A stretch of DNA of 64,000 bases from Hanleya hanleyi (taxonomy: Eukaryota; Mollusca; Polyplacophora; Lepidopleurida; Hanleyidae): NCBI GenBank assembly GCA_036873755.1, contig JAVTVY010020285.1, positions 1-64,000 of the forward strand, in the 5' to 3' direction. The notes under the pieces are model-generated. The model saw only the letters and a list, made by a program, of their open reading frames with translations, had not been told where the DNA came from and made no database searches. Of the stretch, positions 55,163 through 64,000 are shown piece after piece. The translations under genes and the position numbers were made by a program. Positions within the stretch are counted from its first letter, which is position 1. The number at the start of each line of letters is the position of its first letter.

Positions 55163-56578
55163 TTAAACGCTAGTTGTGACGTCACACTATTGTTGAAAGT
55201 GTACATTATTTTTCACGAATGTACAGCAAGTGTACATTCTTTTTCACGAATGTACATTCTTTTTCTGGAAAGAAACGCGTCCGTCAGGTAACGCATGTAA
55301 GAAGACACGAACGACTAGTAAATGGGGCAATATCGATGTCGGTCTCCTGAAATGTACAATGACAAACCCAAACAGCACTGCAACAAGCGAATTGAACTTA
55401 TTCAATTCAGCCGGAACTAACAGGTGGAATTAAGTAATGTTCTGTAGGAAAAAAAAGTAGACGATCGAAAAAACACAACCCAGAAAGATACCATGCCGAA
55501 TGCAATGTAATAAATGTGCAAATTGCATATACATCTAGGAATGGCATAAGCCTTTAACTCCGAAAAGTGTTCTATTTATGTTAACGGTTATTGTGACATG
55601 TGGAATACGGGTATCGAAGAGTCGTCCAATCGCGAACTGTAGTTTCTCTACATTCGGTGACGATTTCTTTTTGTGAGCGTTACACTACATGCCTTCTGAT
55701 ATACATACATTAAAACACCGACTGCCTCAAATATAGGTCTAATCTTTGGTTGTCGCCTGCTGGACGTTGATTGCAGACTAAGCAGTCAAAATATGACGCG
55801 TCTGTACATAGTAACACATTAATTTTCTGTCGTACGTATATGTGTGGGTACAAGTGAAATGTGTACCGGTAAAGGTGAATTCCTGTCAGACATTCCGTTA
55901 ATTATGGGCCTGGTATGAGATCATGCGTATCGACATATGGATATGTAATTTGTATGTCTGCATGTTTTGCTTCATATGCGTTTCACGTAATGTAGATTGT
56001 GACACGTATATATCAATTACATATAATTTTTTGTTACAAATCTTTGTAACGATAACGTGAGAGTTTCGGACCAGTCAAACGGGTTGTGGAAGTTTTGTTT
56101 CGTGTGCAAATATGTTGTTTGTCCTGAAACAACCTCGATGTGTTACACAATACGGCCATTGTGTAAGTTTTTTATCGCCTTCGACATCGAGGAACGATTT
56201 TTCTGTGTTGAATAGATAAACAGCAGCCCCGGTAGGCGTATGCGTAAATTCCTTCCCATGTGATGGACTGTCCATCATGTAGGATGCCGTCAAATCGGGC
56301 ACAGTGTGCGTACTTGGCCCTTTGCAGTTCTTGTTCGAATGGTTCCACACATGTAATTACCTGGGCCTATATCATGGCAATTTATTCGGTTTGACATAGC
56401 TCATTTCATTCTTCGTGTAAGACGAAGAAGTAAATACATTATCGTTGGACACACGTTTAAGTCGGAGAAAGACCTCGTAACTGTACATTCATGAAAAAGA
56501 ATCGACTCGGCGCTTCGCGCCTCGCGCCTCGTCGATTCTTTTTCACGAATGTACAGTTACTCGGCCTTTCTCCTTTAC
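55163..56578. mobile_element. 1.4-kb insertion within the RT fragment
   Basis: Defined because CTCTCTTGCA is followed directly by GGAAACAAGC in the 46-kb copy. Both ends carry TTTTTCACGAATGTACA repeats; the right end has a long hairpin (56456-56577). An open minus-strand frame at 56075-56350 (91 codons, e.g. THTPTGAAVYLFNTEKSFL) is unrecognised. No target duplication was identified. Confidence 0.65.
56456..56577. repeat. Near-perfect 120-bp hairpin
   Basis: The left arm runs CGTAACTGTACATTC, ATGAAAAAGAATCGAC, TCGGCGC; the right arm is its inverse, with about 50 bp per arm and a CTTCGCGCCTCG loop. Confidence 0.9.
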
Positions 56579-56733
56579 GGAAACAAGCTTATGTTTATGT
56601 ATACTATGATTGTCTTTTTGAATTTGGTGCTAATACTGTTATATGGAATATGAAATAGGTCTTTGGATTATGGACGCAGATATTCTCTAATGGACGACGG
56701 CTGGATTATGAATGACGGACTAGACGCTTGTAA
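56579..56733 (+). mobile_element. RT element 3' fragment, second part
   Basis: Continuation of 54685-55162; matches the inverse of 45896-46050. Confidence 0.85.
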
Positions 56734-56739
56734 TTTGAA

Positions 56740-57790
56740 ACGCTTTAAAATGTTGCTCGAAATTTGGTTTCCGGGCAATAACTTGAGAACTGCTCATCAA
56801 ATTCTTCCCAAACTAGGCATGCATATACATTGTACCTTGCCATGAGATGTTGCTAAGGGAGTGCGTTATCCACTTCTGCTTAGAAAGTGACGCCACCTGA
56901 TGACAAAATCTGAAATTTGTTTTTGGCCAATAACTTGAGAACTGCATGCTCATCGGATTCTTCTCAAATTTAGCATGCATTTACCATGCCAGGAGATGTT
57001 GCATGGGATTGCCTTTCACTCTCTTGCACTTACAGGTGGCGCCACATGGTGGCAAAATCCCAAATTTGTCTCCGGGTAATACCATGACCTAAGATGTCGC
57101 TTGAGATTACATTTCGCCCACTTGCACCTATAGGTGGCGCCATCAGGTGTTAAAATCAAAATTTGTTTTCAGCTATTAACTTAACTGCTCATCGAAATCT
57201 CCTCAAATTTAGCATGCATGTATCATGCCAGGAGATGTTGCGTGGGATTGCGTTTCGCTCACTTTTACTTACAGGTGGTGGCACTTGGTGGCGAAATACC
57301 AGATTTGTTTCCGGGTAATAACTTGAGAACCGCTCGTCAGATTCTTCTTAAATCTGGTATGAATATATCATGACATATTATGTCGCTTGGGATTTCGTTT
57401 CGCCCACTTGTGCTTACAGGTAGCCACCTCGTGTCAAATCTAAATTTGATTTCGCTCATCAGATTTTTCTCTAATTTGGTATGGAGGTACCATGCTATGA
57501 TATGTCCCTTGAGATTGTATTTCACCTGCTTCTGCATACTGGTGGCGACACCTGGTGGACAAATCTGAAATTTGTTTCTGTCAATAATTTGACAACTGCT
57601 CATCGGATTCTTCTCAAATTTGGTATTCATGTTCCATAGGATGTCACTTGAGATTGTGTTTCGCACACTTGTGCTTACAAATCTAAATTTGGTTTCCGGG
57701 CAATAACCCCTTTTCAGATTCTTCCCAAAGTTTGTATGCTGATACACCATGTCATGGATGCATTCAGCTTCTTGTCAAATTTGGTTTTCA
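56740..57790. repeat. Tandem array, diverged GGTGGCGCCAC family
   Basis: Units of roughly 130-170 bp with AATAACTTGAGAACTGCTCATC, TCTTC(T/C)CAAATTTGGTATG and TTACAGGTGG(C)GCCAC. Open frames are repeat-derived. Confidence 0.8.
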
Positions 57791-57956
57791 GATAATATGC
57801 CTTGAGATGTCACTTCCGGGGGTCGCTTCTCGGTTACATAATTCCCATGCTTCATTGCATGGAAGCTAATTTACAGAAGCAAAAAATGTTCAGTCAACCG
57901 TTCTGAGTTGATTTTGAAACTTGGGAAGGCAGAAAGACCTTCCGCATCCAACGCCT

Positions 57957-58285
57957 ACCATAGTATGGTGTTCTATTTGTGCCAAGTTTCCGTCGCCTTT
58001 TCAAAACGCGACGTCGCCTTTTGAAACGCGACGTCGTGTTTCAAAAGGCGACGTGTTTCAAAAGGCGACGCCGCGTTTCGAAAGGCGACGTCGCGTTTCG
58101 AAAGGCGACGTCGCGTTTCGAAAGGCGACGTCGCGTTTCAAAAGGCGACGCGTTTTGAAACGCGACGTCGCCTTTTAAAAAACACGACGTCGCGTTTCGA
58201 AACACGACGTCGCGTTTCAAAAGGCGACGTCGCGTTTTTAAAAGGCGACGGAAACTTGGCACAAATAGAACACCATACCTATGAA
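57957..58285. mobile_element. MITE-like element filled with a GACGTCGCGTTTC minisatellite
   Basis: Terminal inverted repeats of about 40 bp (GGTGTTCTATTTGTGCCAAG, then TTTCCGTCGCC; inverse at 58238-58282) enclose about 200 bp of 20-bp units (GGCGACGTCGCGTTTCGAAA and variants), in both orientations. Confidence 0.85.
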
Positions 58286-58289
58286 GTAT

Positions 58290-58728
58290 AGCAGTTGCCT
58301 CCCCTCATGTATATCCCCTCGAGACCAACAATGCAAAAAAATATTGCTGGCATTTCGGCGGGGGGCTTAGCATCCTCTGGCTGCTTGTCTTAATTAAATT
58401 GCAGTAAAGAAACTCGCTAACACGAGTTTTATGTTTCCTGAATCCTATTGACCCAGGGATTTAGAATTTAGACAATATTGTTCTACGTGTGAACAAAAAA
58501 CACCTTCTGAGCATTCAGAAACAGTCAAAAAGTTATGTTGAGGAATTAATTGCCTTCATCGGTTAGCGAATACAACGGTTTACGACCCGTTTCGAATATA
58601 CCCTCCAATGCTGTCACGAGATTCTCTCCCATTTTCGTCCGAGATATCGACGCACTTCAAGATTTACGGATTCTCATTGCTGTGTTTGGCGAAGGCACTC
58701 ATAACGACCAAATCCGCTTGCATTTTGG
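58290..58728. other. Unassigned stretch
   Basis: No gene recognised; a short frame at 58550-58795 has no signature. Confidence 0.4.
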
Positions 58729-59477
58729 TCAATTTATTATTCGATCTGAATTAAATATTATTAGGCAGATAATTATTAAATATTACTTGTCTTGAAATTA
58801 TACCACATTTGCACTGTCAGGTTGACAGAATAGATAACACTTTTCAATTTGATTTGATAACAATTTCAATTTGATTTGATTTGATTTAATAACCCAATAG
58901 AATACAGAACTATGCAAGTGTTAAGGGAGTGGCATTTTATTACGAAGTAATTACAGACATGAGAACTGAGTTTTCACGATATTTTATCAGGAATTAAATA
59001 TTCAATCTATGTGATGTCATCATTATTAAATAAGCATGTGATGTAATTATTATTAAATAAGCCAAGTCGTTTCCGGATAAATGATAAATGTTGCCATATG
59101 TCCATATGTTCGAGATTAAAAATATACATGTTTAGGTCACTGCAAGCATTGGATTGATTATCCATTGTAAACCATTTCACTATAAATATTCGTGGTGAAT
59201 TGGTTCATTATTATTATTATGTCACCACGTCACCGAATAAACAAACGTGTTCAAGCTGTAATTCAGCTCCCTCGTTTCATCTATTTTCGATCAGTTCACC
59301 ATCAACCTGGTTAAGGAATCTGTGTCTATCGAGGCTTCACATATATTCAGTTGATATATTGTGTTGCCAAATTTCACATAGATATTATTAATGAGAAATT
59401 CAGGCAACTCCATCAGCAAAGAAATATCCCATGAATGATGTCGCCTGTATGCAGTAGAACTGAAGGGGGAGGGAGGA

Positions 59478-59690
59478 TTTGGTTTAATGTCACACTCAAG
59501 GTTGTTTCACTCAAATGGCGACAGTCAGTTCGGATGGCGGAGGAAGCCGGAGTACCCGACGGGAACCACCGCCCGTCGGCAAGTAACTGGCAAACGTTCA
59601 GACTTGCACCAGCTGGGCTCGAACCCGTGCAGGTTCAGTGGTGTGAGGCTAGCGAAATGCCTTAGACCACTTGGTCACCGAGGGCCTAAA
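59478..59690 (-). mobile_element. tRNA-derived SINE (copy in duplication 2)
   Basis: Same insertion as 49838-50048, differing by scattered substitutions and a 7-bp gap just outside it. Confidence 0.7.
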
Positions 59691-59714
59691 GCTAAAGAAC
59701 GTATTATGGCCTCT

Positions 59715-60060
59715 GACTGTACAGCAAAAAAAATGTGAGATGGCATTCTGTGACTTTGTAGCTTATCATATTGGGTTTATTTTCTGCCTATTTGCATAAT
59801 CCCCGGGCAGAGAATCATGAGTAAATTCAGAATAGCGGCAATATAGGGTAATGTTTTCGTCATTTTCCTTCAAAATTCCTGCTTTTCCTAGCGGAAATGT
59901 GGACGAAGACTATTTTATTTCATATTAGATTATTATTTACTAATTTGTCGTGCAGCTTTTGCGAATAAATTACATCAATAAAAATCCGAAAAATCGACCA
60001 AATACATCTTTTGAAAATGACGTCACTATGACGTCATCATAGCGGGCATCCTGGTTTTTC
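59715..60060 (-). repeat. Dispersed CRE-containing repeat, copy d
   Basis: Duplicate of copy c, with an intact GACGTCACTATGACGTCATC. Confidence 0.75.
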
Positions 60061-60244
60061 CCGCCGAATCTAAGCGAACATGGGTATAAAATACATGCAT
60101 CTAACCCTTCATTCGATATTCGGCCGTCGTCAGAATTTCTGCGCCCATAATCCAAAGACCTAAATCATATAACAGCATAACCACCATTCATGACAAGAAA
60201 TATGATTACGATTCGTAAACTCCCTTTCTGGAAAGTAATATTCC

Positions 60245-60659
60245 AGTGGGGCTTCCATATGACGTTTACATATCTCGCCTACTAGTGGCATTTACCAAAT
60301 CCAGTTTAAAATGTGACGATTTTAATCAACGTCGCAAAACATTGTTGCAGAAACTTATGACGAAACTCAGGGTTATACCACCAAGCACCTCCACCAAAAT
60401 TCTCAAATTTAGCGCTATACATATATACCGCATGCTGATAGCAAAATACGAGCGTAGCATGCAAAATCGATAGCGTTTCTGTTTCGTAATTTGCGTCTAC
60501 TTTTGTTTAACCCGGGGCTAGAAGTCGTGTGCACACACCAATCAGAGCGTTACTGAGACACACACCAATCAGAGTGTTATACTGAGACACAAACCAATCA
60601 GAGCGTTACTGAGACACCCACCCATCAGAGCCTAACCTGGGGAGAGGGGCCGTATGCAA
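60245..60659 (+). mobile_element. RT element 3' fragment (duplication 2)
   Basis: Same fragment as 50615-51019, cut at the duplication boundary. Confidence 0.75.
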
Positions 60660-60689
60660 GTAGTATACAAAGGCTAAATTGGCGAAGTA

Positions 60690-62400
60690 GCGCCTCACTG
60701 CGCATGCGCAGAACCTTGTGTGACGTCACAGCACAAAAAATGGGGCGGTATTGGGGCGGTGTGCGCATGCGTGATGTGTGGGAGGTGGGTACAAGATGGC
60801 CGCCAGTGTCAGTGAGTGCAAGATGTGGGAGGTGGGTACAAGATGGCCGCGAGTGTCAGTGAGTGCAAGATGTGGGAGGTGGGTACAAGATGGCCGCCGT
60901 GGGTGGTGGGTGGAACGAAAAAAAAAAGTTCCGGCAAAAAAAAAAAAAAAATGTATTCATGCGCGGTGATGCGGTTTGGCCGTGGTTTTGGCGGTGATTC
61001 GGTCTCGGGAAAAAGCTTCCGCGGAGAAAAAGTAGTCCCTAGATAAAATGGTCCGATGGGGTCGAGTGAGGTATCAAAGTGAAGCTTAGGTGAGGGGGCA
61101 TCTAATGGGCTGGGTGTGGGATTGAAATATCGGCATTGTGCGCATGCGCGGTGACCGAAGGGTATGAAAATAGCCTTTTTGGAGCTAGGGGAGCCCCTAG
61201 TGTACCGATGGGGTCGAGTGAGGTATCAAAGTGAAGCTTAGGTGAGGGGGCATCTAATGGGCTGGGTGTGGGGTTGAAATATCGGCCTTCTGCGCATGCG
61301 CACAGTGATCATTGTAACCAACAGTGAATTACTGTCTCCCATGTTTGTTAAATCTGTGAGAGCTGTTCATCACTCACTGTGAGTCTGTTTATGTGCATGT
61401 TATGACAGTGATCATTGTAACCAACAGTGAATTACTGTCTCCCATGTTTGTTAAATCTGTGAGAGCTGTTCATCACTCACTGTGAGTCTGTTTATGTGCA
61501 TGTTATGACAGTGATCATTGTAAGTGGGAGGTGGGTACAAGATGGCCGCCAGTGTCAGTGAGTGCAAGATGTGGGAGGTGGGTACAAGATGGCCGCGAGT
61601 GTCAGTGAGTGCAAGATGTGGGAGGTGGGTACAAGATGGCCGCCGTGGGTGGTGGGTGGAACGAAAAAAAAAAGTTCCGGCAAAAAAAAAAAAAAAATGT
61701 ATTCATGCGCGGTGATGCGGTTTGGCCGTGGTTTTGGCGGTGATTCGGTCTCGGGAAAAAGCTTCCGCGGAGAAAAAGTAGTCCCTAGATAAAATGGTCC
61801 GATTGGGTCGAGTGAGGTATCAAAGTGAAGCTTAGGTGAAGGGGCATCTAATGGGCTGGGTGTGGGGTTGAAATATCGGCATTCTGCGCATGCGCGGTGA
61901 CCGAAGGGTATGAAAATAGCCTTTTTGGAGCTAGGGGAGCCCCTAGTGTACCGATGGGGTCGAGTGAGGTATCAAGGTGAAGCTTAGGTGAGGGGGCATC
62001 TAATGGGCTGGGTGTGGGGTTGAAATATCGGCCTTCTGCGCATGCGCGGTGGCCGAAGGGTATGAAAATAGCCTTTTTGTAACTAGGGGGGCCCCTAGTG
62101 TACCGATGGGGTCGAGTGAGGTATCAAAGTGAAGCATATGTGAAGGGGCATCTAATGGGCTGGGTGAGGGGTTGACATATCGGCCTTCTGCGCATGCGCG
62201 GTGGCCGAAGGGTATGAAAATAGCCTTTTTGGAACTAGGGGAGCCCCTAGTGGACCGATGGGGTCGAGTGAGGTATCAAAGTGAAGCATTCATGAAGGGG
62301 CATCTAATGGACTGGGTGTGGGGTTGACATATCGGCCTTCTGCGCATGCGCGGTGGCCGAAGGGTATGAAAATAGCCTTTTTGGAACTAGGCGGGCTTAA
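60690..62400 (+). repeat. GCGCATGCGC satellite array, about 150-bp units, with a 746-bp shifted duplication
   Basis: Units GATGGGGTCGAGTGAGGTAT...GGGCATCTAATGGGCTGGG...TGCGCATGCGCGG...TAGCCTTTTTGGA start near 61055, 61205, 61800, 61955, 62105 and 62258. 60775-61290 is repeated at 61521-62036 (offset 746). Confidence 0.9.
61302..61522. repeat. 103-bp tandem duplication
   Basis: ACAGTGATCATTGTAA begins at 61302, 61405 and (partial) 61508. It lies between the two copies of the 746-bp-offset duplication. Confidence 0.95.
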
Positions 62401-62543
62401 CGGGGCTTGTCTATCAATAGAGTTATCTCCCCCTAGTTCCAGGGTGGGTGTATGTAAAAATTTTCCTGAAAAAATACGGAATACGTACTTTATCCTAAAT
62501 TACGGGAAAATGCCTATATGGGGTATGGGAGGTATAGCACCAT

Positions 62544-63365
62544 CCTGGGAAACGTACTTCTATACATTTGCGGTAGGGTTGTGGGGTCTCGTTTTACTCG
62601 TCTCGTCATTTAGAACATGATAGGAAGTGTCCCCGTGCGAATCGGTGAAATTTTTGAAAAAAGTCACCGAGCCCCATATAGTCCCATACTGGGGTATAGG
62701 TTCAAAGTTTATCCCCTGGGAAACGTACTTCTATACATTTGCGGTAGTGTTGTGGGGTCTCGTTTTACTCGTCTCGTCATTTAGAACATGATAGGAAGTG
62801 TCCCCGTGCGAATCGGTGAAATTTTTGAAAAAAGTCACCGAACCCCATATAGTCCCACACTGAGGGTATAGGATCAATGTTTGTCCCCCTGCGAAACGTA
62901 CTTCTATGCATTTGCGGTAGGGTTGTGGGGTCTCGTTTTACTCGTCTCGTCATTTAGAACATGATAGGAAGTGTCCCCGTGCGAATCGGTGAAATATTTG
63001 AAAAAGTACGATATAGCCTCATATAGTCCCATACTGAGGGTATAGGATCAATGTTTGTCCCCCTGGGAAACGTACTTCTATACATTTGCGGTAGGGTTAT
63101 GGTGTCTCGTTTTACTCGTCTCGTCATTTAGAACATGATAGGAAGTGTCCCCGTGCGAATCGGTGAATTTTTTGAAAAAGTACTATATAGCCTCATATAG
63201 TCCCATACTGGGGTATAGGTTCAATGTTTATCCTACTGGGAAACCCACTTCTATACATTTGCGGTAGGGTTGTGGGGTCTCGTTTTACTCGTCTCGTCAT
63301 TTAGAACACGATAGGAAGTGTTGCGGAGCGAATCGGTGAAATTTTTTGAAAAAAGTCATCGAGGC
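62544..63365 (+). repeat. 173-bp satellite, five units
   Basis: Units start near 62544, 62715, 62888, 63062 and 63235 (GGGAAACGTACTTCTATAC, GGGGTCTCGTTTTACTCG, GATAGGAAGTGTCC). The spacing of 171-174 bp is nucleosome-like. The inverted relative is at 18500-18790. Confidence 0.95.
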
Positions 63366-63419
63366 CTGGGTAGGCCCATAGGCCTATACTGCATGGCTAT
63401 GGGTGTATAGGCCCATACG

Positions 63420-64000
63420 GGGTGGACATGTTGGAGTCTAGGTGGGCCACTCATGGTCCAATGGGGTCGAGTGAGGTCTTATTTTTAAGCTCTCGTGGAG
63501 GAGCACTTGACTACACTAATGGTTCGTCCGTGTTCAATAGTCTGCGCATGCGCAGTCTGGCCGTAGTATAGAAAACAGGCATTTTGGGTGCTATGTAAGG
63601 GTGTGTTTGGGTTAGAGATGGGCTAATCACGGTTCGAATGGGTCGTGTGAGGTGTCAAAGTGAAGCTTGTGTGGGGGTAGAGTCAGAATGGTGTGTTTTT
63701 GAATGCAAGTCGCGTCAATCTGCGCATGCGCAGTTGGTTGTATTAAGTAAAGTGGCCATTTTCGGGCAGTACATGAAGGTATTTGAGATCGACATGGGCT
63801 ATTCACGGTTCGAATGCGTCCTGGAAGGTGTCATCTTGTAGTTCTCGGGGTGTACATTCCGATTTTGAGGGATGTTCGCGTCATCGGTGACGTCATCGGT
63901 ACGAGTAGTAGCGAAAGTGGACATTTTCGGGTAGTACATGAAGGTATTTGGGGTCGAGATGGGCTATTCACGGTTCGAATGCGTCCTGGAAGGTGTCATC
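63420..64000 (+). repeat. Plus-oriented GCGCATGCGC units, continuing past the window
   Basis: Inverted equivalent of 17735-18450, unit by unit (TGCGCATGCGCA at 63543-63554 and 63721-63732; GAGGGATGTTCGCGTCAT at about 63868). Confidence 0.85.

Larger units (their letters stand above)
58729..60659. repeat. Segmental duplication, copy 2 (uninterrupted)
   Basis: Equivalent to 45728-51019 without the RT element and the LINE. It contains the SINE, CRE-repeat copy d and RT 3' fragment listed below. Confidence 0.9.

Noticed and set aside
60778..60969. 63-codon frame found twice with identical sequence (also 61524-61715)
   Set aside because: Identity comes from the 746-bp-offset duplication of satellite DNA; the frame itself is made of GTGGGAGGTGGGTACAAGAT repeats.

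Overview
The window reads as animal (metazoan, probably aquatic invertebrate) nuclear DNA made almost wholly of mobile elements, their relics and satellites. There are no operons or ribosome binding sites. Instead there are TATA boxes and AATAAA signals, 5'-truncated LINEs with poly(A) tails, tRNA-derived SINEs, MITEs with target-site duplications (TSDs), many inverted repeats and long microsatellites. I found no confident host gene and cannot name the species.

Layout. 1-4.2 kb: AT-rich DNA with two LINE 3' ends. 4.29-8.42 kb: a virus/transposon-type family B DNA polymerase gene with exonuclease and polymerase motifs intact, broken by one frameshift and one in-frame TAG. 9.64-11.3 kb: two C2H2 zinc-finger genes, the second carrying the polymerase's N-terminal domain. 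11.9-14.4 kb: MITEs, SINE pieces and tandem repeats. 15.09-19.08 kb: a candidate 4-kb element with inverted termini around a third zinc-finger gene. 19.1-27.1 kb: ATCGTACC minisatellite elements, a truncated LINE, GCGCATGCGC-rich arrays and a dead fourth zinc-finger gene. 27.21-31.93 kb: a 4.7-kb nearly perfect palindromic transposon with 6-bp TSD. 32-37 kb: more repeats. 37.3-39.1 kb: a decayed reverse transcriptase (RT). 39-45.4 kb: nested palindromic MITEs and a small helicase fragment. 45.7-51.0 kb duplicates 58.7-60.7 kb; an RT element and a LINE sit only in the first copy, giving empty/filled site pairs. 51.8-57.8 kb: old tandem arrays interrupted by RT fragments. 57.96-58.28 kb: a MITE filled with a GACGTC-rich minisatellite. 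60.7-64 kb: satellite arrays matching, inverted, those that flank the third zinc-finger gene.

How the genes may work together: the polymerase and the zinc-finger genes look like one family of selfish or virus-like genes. They share an N-terminal domain, a YPGL(S/P)DDD tail, a TATA-to-ATG spacing of 53-54 nt and a 3' UTR stem-loop followed by AATAAA. The stem-loop is kept in three copies, with one paired base change. The polymerase protein also appears to carry an OTU-like region and a Vsr-like nuclease insert. No integrase, capsid or packaging ATPase was seen, so a complete Polinton or virus is not shown.
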